9,065 nucleotides of DNA from Spirochaetaceae bacterium (GTDB taxonomy: Bacteria > Spirochaetota > Spirochaetia > Treponematales > Breznakiellaceae), in NCBI GenBank assembly GCA_031265535.1, contig JAISCO010000380.1, forward strand, positions 1 through 9,065, in the 5' to 3' direction. The notes under the pieces were generated by a model. The model was not told where the DNA came from and ran no database searches. It worked only from the letters and a program-made list of their open reading frames with translations. Shown here one piece after another: positions 1 to 5,892 of the stretch. Position 1 is the first letter of the stretch. Every line of letters starts with the position of its first letter. The translations under genes were made by a program, and so were the position numbers.

Positions 1-1
1 T

Positions 2-655
2 AGCCACTTTAAGGGCCACGAAATCGCGAGTTTTGGCGGCGCAATCAAGAATATTGGCATGGGATCCGGCAGCCGCGCCGGAAAGATGCAGATGCACAAT
101 GACGGCAAGCCGGAAGTGATAGCGAAAAATTGTACCGGCTGTAAAAATTGCGCGAAAATCTGCGCTCATGGAGCAATATCTTATGGCGGGGACAAGAAGG
201 CGCATATCGATCATGAAAAATGCGCCGGCTGCGGACGCTGCATTGGCGCCTGCAATCATCACGCGATAGAGAACCGCACGGATTCCGGCAGTGTAAAGTT
301 GAATTGCAAAATGGCGGAATACACAAAAGCCGTACTGGACGGAAGGCCGAATTTTCACATCAGCATCATAAATCAGGTGTCGCCATACTGCGACTGTCAT
401 GGCGAGAATGACGCCGCGATAATCCCCGATATAGGCATATTTGCGAGTTTCGACCCGGTAGCGTTGGACAAAGCCTGCCTCGACGCCGCCAACGCTGCCC
501 CGGTCATAAGCACAAGTGTACTCGCGGAACGGGAGCGGACGCACGGAGACCATTTTGTTGATGTTCACCCGACGACAAACGGCATATCGCAAATAACTCA
601 CGCCGAAAAAATAGGCCTTGGTACCGGCAGCTATACGCTTATTACGGTAGTGTAA
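2..655 (+). CDS. DUF362 protein with two 4Fe-4S clusters (3' part)
   Basis: The reading frame is open from the window edge, so the N-terminus is missing; 217 codons are visible against roughly 370 for the usual DUF362-ferredoxin fusion. It begins with the family motif around FKGHE and GGAIKNIGMG (visible residues 3-21). Two ferredoxin-type motifs follow: C44, C47, C50, C54 and C74, C77, C80, C84, each spaced CxxCxxCxxxC, enough to bind two 4Fe-4S clusters. The C-terminal part has a CDCHGEND stretch, then a conserved segment ending in FDPVALDKACLDAA, as in DUF362 proteins. The sequence implies a cytoplasmic iron-sulfur protein with a probable electron-transfer role; the substrate is unknown for the family. 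It converges on the minus-strand MoxR/DUF58 pair. An internal ATG at 59 is not the start, because conserved sequence lies before it. Confidence 0.92.
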   Translation, partial: SHFKGHEIASFGGAIKNIGMGSGSRAGKMQMHNDGKPEVIAKNCTGCKNCAKICAHGAISYGGDKKAHIDHEKCAGCGRCIGACNHHAIENRTDSGSVKLNCKMAEYTKAVLDGRPNFHISIINQVSPYCDCHGENDAAIIPDIGIFASFDPVALDKACLDAANAAPVISTSVLAERERTHGDHFVDVHPTTNGISQITHAEKIGLGTGSYTLITVV

Positions 656-690
656 ACTTTCTATGGCACGGTAATTTAACATGAGTTCGG

Positions 691-730
691 CCCGCCAGCG
701 CCCGCCAGCGCCCGCCAGCGCCCGCCAGCG
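691..730. repeat. Four perfect tandem copies of a 10-mer
   Basis: The unit cccgccagcg is repeated four times without a mismatch, followed by gg. Related pieces recur in the window at about 3264-3291 and, in reverse complement, at about 6015-6031 (cccgctggcgggg). The unit length is not a multiple of three and no gene spans it. It is probably a slippage-prone simple repeat built on a motif common in this genome. Confidence 0.9.
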
Positions 731-740
731 GGTTTAAATG

Positions 741-852
741 CGCTCCGCGCCGGCATACCCGCCGGCGGGTTAAAGTCCGCTCCGCGGCAGCATACCCAAA
801 GAAGACTTTATTCCGTGCCTTCGGGTCCGATAAAAGCGGTTAGCATACGCGG
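741..852 (+). repeat. GC-rich dispersed repeat, copy A (rearranged)
   Basis: This is the first of three same-orientation copies of a ~74-bp element that begins cgctccgcg, continues through gcatacccaaag and ttccgtgcc, and ends gcatacgcgg. Copy A is rearranged: bases 741-760 give the first 20 bases of the element, a GC palindrome and a short spacer follow, and the element restarts at 778 and runs to 852. It is more diverged than copies B and C. The element is intergenic in each case. Confidence 0.75.
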
Positions 853-905
853 CTGATAGCGGGGTCTGCGAATTTATCCGAATAATTCGTGAAAATTAAA
901 TACGT

Positions 906-949
906 AAAAAATGAGAGGCGGAACAAAACCGCTGCAAGGTTTTGTTCCG
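906..949 (-). terminator. Rho-independent-type terminator after DUF58
   Basis: Bases 919-930 and 938-949 form a perfect 12-bp stem (cggaacaaaacc against its complement) with a 7-base loop. Read on the minus strand, the stem is followed after seven bases by six T (complement of 906-911). It lies about 50 bases beyond the DUF58 stop codon. The gap between stem and T-run is longer than ideal, so termination strength is uncertain. Confidence 0.6.
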
Positions 950-1000
950 GAGTTTGCGCCGCCTTTACCCGGAACAGGCGTTGCGAGGGGATTTTTTCTC

Positions 1001-1888
1001 CTAAAATCGCCGCCGGCTATAAAAACGTCCTTGAAAAAACGCTTTTAGGGAAGTGGCGGCGTCATCAGAAGTTGAAAGTTCCAACCGCGAAAGACCCAAC
1101 CGGCGGCAGGCGGACGCCCACGCGGCGGAATGTCCCTCGTTCCATTCCTGCCATGAGCTCCGGAGAGACTGAAATGTCGTTGGCGTTTGTATTGTTTTGC
1201 CGGTTTCCGGATCTTCCACAGTAAGGAGGCCAAGTTTCGGGAACTCGTAATCGAACGGGTCGCTGATTTTGACAGCGATAAAATCATGCTTTCCGGCAAG
1301 AGAAGTCAACTCCGCATCCCAGCCCGGACAGCGAAAATCGGAGATGAGGACGATCAAGCTGCGCCGTTTAAGCAGACTGCCCGCGCCGCGTATCGCGAGC
1401 GAAAGAGCGCTGCCGCCGGCGCGGGGAGCGGACGCAAGCGCACAGCTTATCACTGCCATAAGATGGGCGCGTCCCTTGCCCGGCTTAAAAATATGCCTTA
1501 TCCCATCATCAAAAACCAGCGCTCCAAAACGCTGCCCCGCCCGTTCCGCCGAAAAACCAATCAAAGCCGCGGTAAGCAGCGCCTGTTCAAAACGGTTAAC
1601 GCCGCTCTTAGATCCGGCAAACATTGAGGCGGAACAGTCCAGCACAACAAAAACAGTCAACTCTCGTTCTTCGCGGTATAGTTTAATGTACGGTCTGCCA
1701 AAACGGGCGCTGACATTTCGGTCGATAAAACGGATGTCATCACCTTGTTCATAGTGGCGGACCTCCTCAAATTCGATGCCGTTCCCACGAAAAACCGACC
1801 GAAAGCCGCCGGACAACAGGTCCTCTGCCAACGTGGAGGCCGCGAGCGGAAATGTATTTATTCTGCGTAGTAGTTCTGATCGTTCCAA
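1001..1888 (-). CDS. DUF58 domain protein (MoxR partner)
   Basis: The protein is 295 residues and matches the DUF58 family over its whole length. The N-terminal part has the family features EFEEVRHYEQGDD and DIRFIDRNVSAR (about residues 39-62). A beta strand then leads into DCSAS (84-88), the DxSxS metal-binding (MIDAS) motif of a von Willebrand A-like fold. DUF58 proteins normally work with a MoxR ATPase, which is the gene just upstream. The start is TTG at 1888, two bases after the MoxR stop; the resulting N-terminus, MERSELLRR, is where family members begin, so translation is probably coupled. One oddity: most relatives have a tryptophan where this protein has R57, in the IDWN segment of the family. 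No VWA or Bat-type gene follows. Confidence 0.92.
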   Translation of the reverse strand: MERSELLRRINTFPLAASTLAEDLLSGGFRSVFRGNGIEFEEVRHYEQGDDIRFIDRNVSARFGRPYIKLYREERELTVFVVLDCSASMFAGSKSGVNRFEQALLTAALIGFSAERAGQRFGALVFDDGIRHIFKPGKGRAHLMAVISCALASAPRAGGSALSLAIRGAGSLLKRRSLIVLISDFRCPGWDAELTSLAGKHDFIAVKISDPFDYEFPKLGLLTVEDPETGKTIQTPTTFQSLRSSWQEWNEGHSAAWASACRRLGLSRLELSTSDDAATSLKAFFQGRFYSRRRF

Positions 1889-1890
1889 AG

Positions 1891-2997
1891 TTACGGCGCC
1901 GGAACAGAGGCCAGTATGCGGGCTATGACGGCATCCTGATCAAGACCGTCCGCCTCGGCCTCGTAGGACAGGGAAATCCGGTGCCTAAGCACCGGCAGCG
2001 CCGCCGTTTTAACGTCTTCGGGGCGCACAAATGTGTTACCGGCAAAAAGCGCCCTGATTTTCGCGCAATGGTGCAGCGCGATTGAGGCGCGAGGGGACGC
2101 CCCAAAAGAAATATAGCGGTATATTCCCTCCGCCGTAGCTTTTACCGCTGCATCGGCGCCGGTAAACGCTTTCTTGCCGCCGCCTGTTAAACCGGAACGC
2201 CCCGCCTTGTCCCGCGCCGGACGTGTCGCCGCGACTATAGACACAATATAACGCTCTATCTGCTCATCAACATGGATCCTCAATGCCGTCGTACGCAGCA
2301 CCGCTATTTTTTCAATGCCAAGCATGGTTTTCATGTCTGTAAAAGTCTGCGCCTGCCGTCCTGTCCCGCCGTTTCTGTCCCACTCCGTCTGATTCAGTCG
2401 GACTATGTTAAGTTCATCCTCCGCCCCCGGGTAATCTACTTTGAGTTTTAACAAAAACCGGTCAAGCTGGGCTTCCGGCAGTGGATAAGTGCCTTCGTGA
2501 TCAATCGGATTCTGTGTCGCCAGCACAAAAAAAGGATCGCGCAGCGGCCATGTTTGTTCGCCAATCGTAACTTGATACTCTTCCATCGCCTCAAGCAGCG
2601 CGGACTGCACTTTCGCGGGGGCGCGGTTTATCTCGTCGGCAAGCACAATGTTTGTAAAAACCGGCCCCTTACGCACGGAAAAAACTGACTTATCCGGCTC
2701 CCAAATGAGTGTCCCCGTTAAATCGGCGGGCAGCAGGTCCGCGGTAAACTGTATCCGCTTAAACTCAAGTCCGGTTATCGCCGCAAGGCATTTGACGGCC
2801 AGCGTCTTAGCAAGTCCCGGCGCCCCTTCAAGTAGAATATGCCCGCCCGCAATCAGCGCCGTCAAAAGACCGTCAAGCATGTCTTCCTGCCCCACAATCC
2901 TCTTCCCCATCGCGCGCCGGTATTTATCCACGAGGTCTTTGGCACGTATCAAATCATCCGCACTCAACGGTGTATCAATCATACCGTCATTGTACAC
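1891..2997 (-). CDS. MoxR-family AAA+ ATPase
   Basis: With the start chosen here the protein is 368 residues. It carries Walker A GAPGLAKT (residues 58-65), Walker B with the D-E pair (121-122) in LADEINRAP, sensor 1 in ATQNPID (asparagine 162), a QLDRF segment with a likely arginine finger, and a C-terminal lid with the sensor-2-like ASPRAS. These define MoxR ATPases, thought to act as chaperones that mature partner complexes. The start is uncertain. GTG at 2997 has a GAGG-containing G-rich Shine-Dalgarno eight bases upstream. The first nearby in-frame ATG (2982) is 18 bases from that site. The frame stays open to an ATG at 3108, but that extension reads through a dispersed repeat and is unlikely to be native. 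DUF58 follows after two bases. Confidence 0.93.
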   Translation of the reverse strand: MYNDGMIDTPLSADDLIRAKDLVDKYRRAMGKRIVGQEDMLDGLLTALIAGGHILLEGAPGLAKTLAVKCLAAITGLEFKRIQFTADLLPADLTGTLIWEPDKSVFSVRKGPVFTNIVLADEINRAPAKVQSALLEAMEEYQVTIGEQTWPLRDPFFVLATQNPIDHEGTYPLPEAQLDRFLLKLKVDYPGAEDELNIVRLNQTEWDRNGGTGRQAQTFTDMKTMLGIEKIAVLRTTALRIHVDEQIERYIVSIVAATRPARDKAGRSGLTGGGKKAFTGADAAVKATAEGIYRYISFGASPRASIALHHCAKIRALFAGNTFVRPEDVKTAALPVLRHRISLSYEAEADGLDQDAVIARILASVPAP

Positions 2998-3040
2998 ATC
3001 CCCCCCCTCTAAAATCAACCATTTGCCATGGAGGCACATG

Positions 3041-3114
3041 CGCTCCGCGCCGGCATACCCAAAGCAACCTTCACTCCGTGCCGTCAGTCTGAAAAGGGCG
3101 CTTTGCATACGCGG
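3041..3114 (+). repeat. GC-rich dispersed repeat, copy B
   Basis: This is an intact copy of the ~74-bp element. It begins cgctccgcgccggcataccc, contains aaagcaaccttcactccgtg, and ends gcatacgcgg. Aligned without gaps to copy C (3300-3372) it is near-identical at both ends and diverges mainly in the middle third. It sits just upstream of the MoxR start on the minus strand and forms the artificial N-terminal extension of that frame. Confidence 0.85.
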
Positions 3115-3158
3115 CCGGCAGGCTATGTTTGCTTTGATATTTGGTTTTTTGGGGGCAT

Positions 3159-3235
3159 CCCCGCTACGCGGGGTCGGGCTTTCCGCTCCAATTCCTCAAC
3201 TTTACCGCAGGTAAAGTCCGTTACCTACGGTAACG
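3159..3235. repeat. Three consecutive hairpins with three-base loops
   Basis: Three perfect stems each close a three-base loop: ccccgc/gcgggg with loop tac (3159-3173), actttacc/ggtaaagt with loop gca (3199-3217), and cgttacc/ggtaacg with loop tac (3219-3235). None is followed by a T-run. A fourth of the same design lies at 3402-3418. Their number in so short a space is unlikely to be chance, but their role is unknown; they could be remnants of small mobile repeats or protein-binding sites. Confidence 0.65.
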
Positions 3236-3299
3236 CTTGCGGGATTTCCACTTCAATCCCTTGCCCGCCCGCCCGCCAGCCCGCCAGCGGGTTCTCATG

Positions 3300-3372
3300 C
3301 ACTCCGCGCCGGCATACCCAAAGCAGCCTTCACTTCGTGCCGTTGGTAAGGCAAAGGCGATTGGCATACGCG
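3300..3372 (+). repeat. GC-rich dispersed repeat, copy C
   Basis: This is the third copy of the ~74-bp element, in the same orientation as A and B. The shared core includes actccgcgccggcataccc, aaagcagccttcacttcgtg and a gcatacgcg end. It is preceded by ccgccagcggg, as copy A is preceded by the ccgccagcg tandem array, so the GC tract and the element seem to travel together. Confidence 0.85.
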
Positions 3373-3401
3373 ACAGAAAACCCTCTTACACACTACTCAC
3401 T

Positions 3402-3418
3402 CCGCCGCCTTGCGGCGG
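3402..3418. repeat. GC hairpin with three-base loop
   Basis: A perfect 7-bp stem ccgccgc/gcggcgg encloses the loop ctt. It has the same design as the three hairpins at 3159-3235 and lies eight bases before the heptamer array. No T-run follows, so it is not a typical terminator. Confidence 0.6.
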
Positions 3419-3425
3419 CTCACTC

Positions 3426-3481
3426 CTCATTGCTCATTGTTAATTGTTAATTGCTCATTCCTCATTCCTCATTGTTCATTG
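3426..3481 (+). repeat. Array of eight 7-bp units (YTMATTS)
   Basis: Eight consecutive heptamers fit the pattern YTMATTS, for example ctcattg, ttaattg, ctcattc and ttcattg, with no insertion or deletion to break the 7-bp phase. A short pyrimidine tract and then the 63-bp repeat follow. The same order is seen at 5893-6007, and an inverted array lies at 5510-5558. Seven-base periodicity reads as a repeating peptide in every frame, which explains accidental open frames over these sites. Confidence 0.85.
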
Positions 3482-3484
3482 TTC

Positions 3485-3547
3485 CTTTTTACCTCTTTTC
3501 AAGGGCCGTCCGTGTTGCGCTGATTTTCGTTTTGAAATCGGAATTGC
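3485..3547 (+). repeat. 63-bp dispersed repeat, copy 1
   Basis: Bases 3485-3547 match 5945-6007 without gaps, with four mismatches, all in the first 24 bases; the last 39 bases (3509-3547) are identical, including gttgcgctgattttcg and tttgaaatcggaattgc. Both copies follow a heptamer array and precede a strong-looking plus-strand promoter by about 20-25 bases. It may be a non-coding mobile element or a conserved upstream regulatory block. Confidence 0.88.
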
Positions 3548-3568
3548 ATGAATTATTGAACATGTCCA

Positions 3569-3597
3569 TTGATAAAACTTTGTGATTGGTGTATAAA
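3569..3597 (+). promoter_or_regulatory. Sigma70-type promoter upstream of PAP2 gene
   Basis: A -35 box TTGATA (3569-3574) and a -10 box TATAAA (3592-3597) are each five of six to consensus, with a 17-base spacer. Transcription would start near 3604, only about two bases before the ATG of a small open frame (3606) and about 120 bases before the PAP2 start. Confidence 0.65.
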
Positions 3598-3605
3598 TTA
3601 CCAGA

Positions 3606-3704
3606 ATGAAAGACACGGGTAAAAACCAGAGAGGCAATGGGGCCATTCCAGAATCGCATAAATCCAGCGTAATAGCCGTGAACGATTACGAATTTTTAGG
3701 ATAA
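3606..3704 (+). CDS. Possible 32-codon small ORF before PAP2 gene
   Basis: The frame begins ATG at 3606, encodes 32 residues starting MKDTGKNQRGNG and ending VNDYEFLG, and stops with TAA at 3702-3704. The composition is protein-like (mixed charged and hydrophobic residues, no repeat). No Shine-Dalgarno is visible; the predicted transcription start lies about two bases before the ATG, so it would be translated leaderless if at all. It could be a leader peptide for the downstream gene, a fragment of a lost gene, or chance. I do not recognise it. Confidence 0.3.
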   Translation: MKDTGKNQRGNGAIPESHKSSVIAVNDYEFLG

Positions 3705-3725
3705 TTATAATTCATTGAGACGCAG

Positions 3726-4496
3726 ATGAAAAATTTAGTATTTGTCTTTTGTATTTTTTACTGTATACAAATGAATATTTTTTCTCAAAGTATTTATAGC
3801 GTTGACTTAAATAAAGATTTAATTATAGGAACCTTATCGTTTGGGATCGGTGTAAGTACATTTTTTATAAATAATGAACCGGAAGGCACGCCCGGCATAT
3901 TGAATAAAAATGAAGTAAATACTTTTGACCGGTTTTTAATGTTTTCTTATAATAAACCGTTGGATATAATTAGTGATTACGCTCCATTTGCTTTGTCTTT
4001 ACTTCCAATCATTTCAATTATACCAAATATAAAACATTCAAATACGTTTTTAACTTATGGTATTATGTATAGTGAATCATTATTACTTACATACGGTACA
4101 GTATTTTTATTGAAAAACGCGATAATTCGTTACAGACCTTATATGTATGCCGGTGATATTCCTAACGGAAAAGAAAAAGATTATTATAATAGTTTCCCGT
4201 CAAGTTCCACATCATTTGCTTTTTTAAGCGCGGCATTTTTAAGCACAACATTTTATCATGAATTTACTGAATCAAAATGGAAATTCCCAATAATTATAGG
4301 AAGCTATGCATTGGCATCTGGAATAGGGGCAATGCGTATTTTAGCCGGAGCTCATTTTCTGACTGATGTATTTGTCGGGGCGGCAGTAGGTTCATTATAT
4401 GGCTGCTTAATACCTTTGTTACATTTAAGAAATGATAGTAAAAATATTAAAATAATCCCTACAGGAAATGGAGTGGTAATTTCTTTAAACTTTTGA
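3726..4496 (+). CDS. PAP2-family phosphatase with altered active site
   Basis: The 256-residue protein starts with a hydrophobic signal segment (residues 1-21) and has several further hydrophobic stretches, so it is an envelope protein. It follows the layout of treponemal PAP2 phosphatases, including YNKPLD and a GIMYSESLLLTYG segment. Motif 1 is intact (K130, then R137-P138). Motif 3 keeps R204, H210 and D214, with the usual serine replaced by M203. Motif 2, normally P-S-G-H, reads P158-S-S-S161, so the histidine that serves as acid/base in the family is missing. PAP2 enzymes remove phosphate from lipids such as undecaprenyl pyrophosphate or phosphatidate; activity here is doubtful. The gene is much richer in A+T than its neighbours, which suggests transfer or relaxed constraint. 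The ribosome site is weak. The promoter is at 3569-3597. Confidence 0.85.
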   Translation: MKNLVFVFCIFYCIQMNIFSQSIYSVDLNKDLIIGTLSFGIGVSTFFINNEPEGTPGILNKNEVNTFDRFLMFSYNKPLDIISDYAPFALSLLPIISIIPNIKHSNTFLTYGIMYSESLLLTYGTVFLLKNAIIRYRPYMYAGDIPNGKEKDYYNSFPSSSTSFAFLSAAFLSTTFYHEFTESKWKFPIIIGSYALASGIGAMRILAGAHFLTDVFVGAAVGSLYGCLIPLLHLRNDSKNIKIIPTGNGVVISLNF

Positions 4497-4503
4497 AATG
4501 AAG

Positions 4504-4537
4504 CTCACCGCCGCAGGGTTTGCCCCGCGGCGGTGAG
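4504..4537 (+). terminator. Strong GC hairpin after PAP2 gene
   Basis: An 11-bp perfect stem, ctcaccgccgc against gcggcggtgag, encloses a 12-base loop in which ggg and ccc can pair further. It begins seven bases after the PAP2 stop codon. There is no T-run, so it may be a 3'-end stabiliser or a terminator of the type lacking a U-tract. The remaining bases to 4731 show nothing I can name. Confidence 0.5.
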
Positions 4538-4731
4538 TACGGACTCAGGGATTATACACAAGAGCGCTTCGAAACAACTTTTAGTAAGCACTTTACGACA
4601 CTCAGCCGCCGCATATAGAAAACACCGGGCGAACACTCTATTTCAAAAACGCGAAATCTGACAGCGGGGGGCCGGCGCGGCATTAGAAAAGTCGGCTTAC
4701 AAATACGAGCGCGTGGTGTTATCATTACCAT

Positions 4732-5379
4732 GTGATACCTGTTATATTGCTGTCATTCCTGCCGCTTGCCGCCGCGTGGTTTGGATTAAGACGCGCAATG
4801 ACGATAAGCGCCATAGTCTTTTTTACGGCTTTATCCGCCGGCATACTGTCTTTGGCGCTGGCCGCAGTGGCGCAAAGCATCCTGCCTCAAGTTGAATTTA
4901 ATATGACACAAGACAGGCTGCTGTTGAATGCGCTCAGAACATCGCTTACGGAAGAAGGAAGCCGTTTTACAATTATGGCGCTTTTGTTTGCTGCACTGCC
5001 CCTGTTCAAAAATCATGAAGCCGATGAATCCATGAACGCCGCGGCCGGCATGATAGCGGGACTTGCGTTCGCCGCCGTAGAGACCGCTTCACTCGCGGCG
5101 GCAAGTCCGCTGGCCGGACCGGTACGCCTGATAAGCGCGGTGTTTCTCCATGCCGCCTGCGGCATACGGGGCGCGTTGGCCGCTTCCGCGGTAATCACCC
5201 GAAAATTCTCCCGTGTCTCAAACCTTGTCTTAGCCGTCGCGCTGCATACCGTCTACAACTTAATGACACCACGCGGCGGATTATTCACCATCATTGCAAT
5301 CTTACTTGCCGTCACCTCATTCGCTTCGGGATTAAGGTTCATGAACGGGCAAAAAAATAGCGGCGCGTCTGGACCTTAA
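4732..5379 (+). CDS. PrsW-family intramembrane metalloprotease
   Basis: This 215-residue protein is almost wholly hydrophobic, with about seven membrane segments. It has the PrsW hallmarks in order: EEGSR (glutamates 74-75, with R78 where lysine is usual), AFAAVE (E117), FLHAACG (H140) and LHTVYN (H172). These glutamates and histidines are the presumed metal ligands and catalytic residues. PrsW of Bacillus cuts anti-sigma factor RsiW to start a stress response; length here is close to that 218-residue protein. No anti-sigma or sigma gene is next to it, so the substrate is unknown. The start is GTG at 4732, the only start codon between the upstream in-frame stop (4684) and the first helix; no good Shine-Dalgarno precedes it. 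An ATG at 4798 would remove part of the first helix. Confidence 0.85.
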   Translation: MIPVILLSFLPLAAAWFGLRRAMTISAIVFFTALSAGILSLALAAVAQSILPQVEFNMTQDRLLLNALRTSLTEEGSRFTIMALLFAALPLFKNHEADESMNAAAGMIAGLAFAAVETASLAAASPLAGPVRLISAVFLHAACGIRGALAASAVITRKFSRVSNLVLAVALHTVYNLMTPRGGLFTIIAILLAVTSFASGLRFMNGQKNSGASGP

Positions 5380-5389
5380 ACCGCGCCGC
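5360..5389 (+). terminator. GC hairpin spanning the prsW-like stop codon
   Basis: Eight-base arms gcggcgcg and cgcgccgc pair across a 14-base loop that contains the TAA stop of the protease gene. The sequence ttaaaa follows rather than a T-run. It may act as a 3'-end structure or weak terminator. Confidence 0.4.
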
Positions 5390-5509
5390 GTTAAAAGACA
5401 CGTAAAAATACGGCATACCTGAAAACCAAGCTAAGCTGCCGCACATTATCTTGCCGTTATATTTCTATCGGTTTATAAAAATACAACTAAAGGGAAAGAA
5501 GGAAGATGA

Positions 5510-5558
5510 GAATTGAGAATGAGGAATTAACAATTATCAATGAGCAATTAATAATTAA
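5510..5558 (-). repeat. Inverted heptamer array, seven 7-bp units
   Basis: Read on the minus strand, seven consecutive heptamers include ttaattg, ctcattg, ttaattc and ctcattc, the same YTMATTS family as at 3426-3481. It is in the opposite orientation and has no 63-bp repeat beside it. A weak eighth unit may precede it at 5503-5509. Confidence 0.75.
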
Positions 5559-5635
5559 AAAGGAAGAAGGAGAAAGGGGAAGCGCATTTATATTGACTAG
5601 GCAAATTTTTTGAGTTCCATGATAACTCTTTTGTA

Positions 5636-5697
5636 ACGGCTCCCCCGCACTCCAAAGGTTTTTGCTTCGCAAAAACGCTTTTCCGCTGCCCCCACTC
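5636..5697 (+). repeat. ~60-bp repeat with gtttttgc hairpin, copy 1
   Basis: The core is a perfect 8-bp hairpin gtttttgc-ttc-gcaaaaac (5658-5676), with flanks gcactcc on the left and cgcttttccg on the right. The reverse complement of about 7713-7767 shows the same order: a related flank, aaaggtttttgc, gcaaaaac, then acttttccg. The two are imperfect inverted copies of one dispersed element. The function is unknown. Confidence 0.65.
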
Positions 5698-5737
5698 ATT
5701 TTCCCGCATTGCCGGCAACGGACGGGGAAGAGAAAGA

Positions 5738-5753
5738 AACCGGCTGGCCGGTT
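5738..5753. repeat. 16-bp palindrome aaccggc-tg-gccggtt
   Basis: Seven-base arms flank a two-base centre. The core ccggctggcc is also the core of the 17-bp tandem repeat at 7576-7627, over 1.8 kb away, so this is a recurring motif. It could be an operator or a fragment of a mobile repeat. Confidence 0.6.
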
Positions 5754-5892
5754 GCCTCCATCCAGCAATTCCGAATTTGATATAGTTTTAGCGGCACTTT
5801 TTTGATTTTGGGCGCATTTTTGCTCCGTAAAAACAGTGCTTCCGCTCCAATTTGCTTCGTTACGCTTCGCAAATTACGCTTGTACCGCCTCT

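Larger units (their letters stand above)
656..1000. other. Intergenic repeat field between convergent genes
   Basis: I see no convincing gene here. The stretch holds four tandem 10-mers (691-730), a 12-bp perfect palindrome cccgccggcggg (758-769), one GC-rich dispersed repeat copy preceded by a duplicate of its first 20 bases (741-760 and 778-852), and the hairpin that probably ends the minus-strand DUF58 transcript (906-949). A plus-strand open frame from 889 to 1224 runs antisense into DUF58 and looks accidental. No terminator with a T-run is visible for the plus-strand DUF362 gene. Confidence 0.7.
2998..3568. other. Intergenic repeat field between divergent genes
   Basis: No believable gene is present. 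From left to right it holds the G-rich ribosome site of MoxR (minus strand, 3000-3010), dispersed repeat copy B (3041-3114), three short three-base-loop hairpins (3159-3235), GC-rich pieces related to the tandem 10-mer (about 3264-3291), repeat copy C (3300-3372), a fourth such hairpin (3402-3418), a heptamer array (3426-3481) and the first 63-bp repeat (3485-3547). The MoxR promoter must lie here on the minus strand, but I cannot place it. Open frames on the plus strand (for example 3028-3450) translate repeats and look accidental. Confidence 0.75.

Noticed and set aside
889..1224. Plus-strand open frame antisense to DUF58
   Set aside because: It contains a terminator hairpin and overlaps a well-supported gene; codon composition is that of the complement of DUF58.
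1187..1754. Two plus-strand open frames within DUF58
   Set aside because: They are complements of the DUF58 coding frame, with no ribosome site and very arginine/alanine/serine-rich products.
2998..3108. N-terminal extension of MoxR to an ATG at 3108
   Set aside because: The extra residues are encoded by dispersed repeat copy B, and a G-rich ribosome site lies downstream at 3000-3010.
3036..3372. Possible riboswitch or structured leader for MoxR
   Set aside because: The structures found are dispersed repeats and short hairpins; I see no recognisable riboswitch core on the minus strand.
3426..3481. CRISPR-like array
   Set aside because: The units are only 7 bp with no spacers, so this is a minisatellite, not a CRISPR array. 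No cas gene is present.
5487..5768. Minus-strand open frame of 93 codons
   Set aside because: Its C-terminal part is the translation of the heptamer array, and the rest covers dispersed repeats; no start signal is seen.
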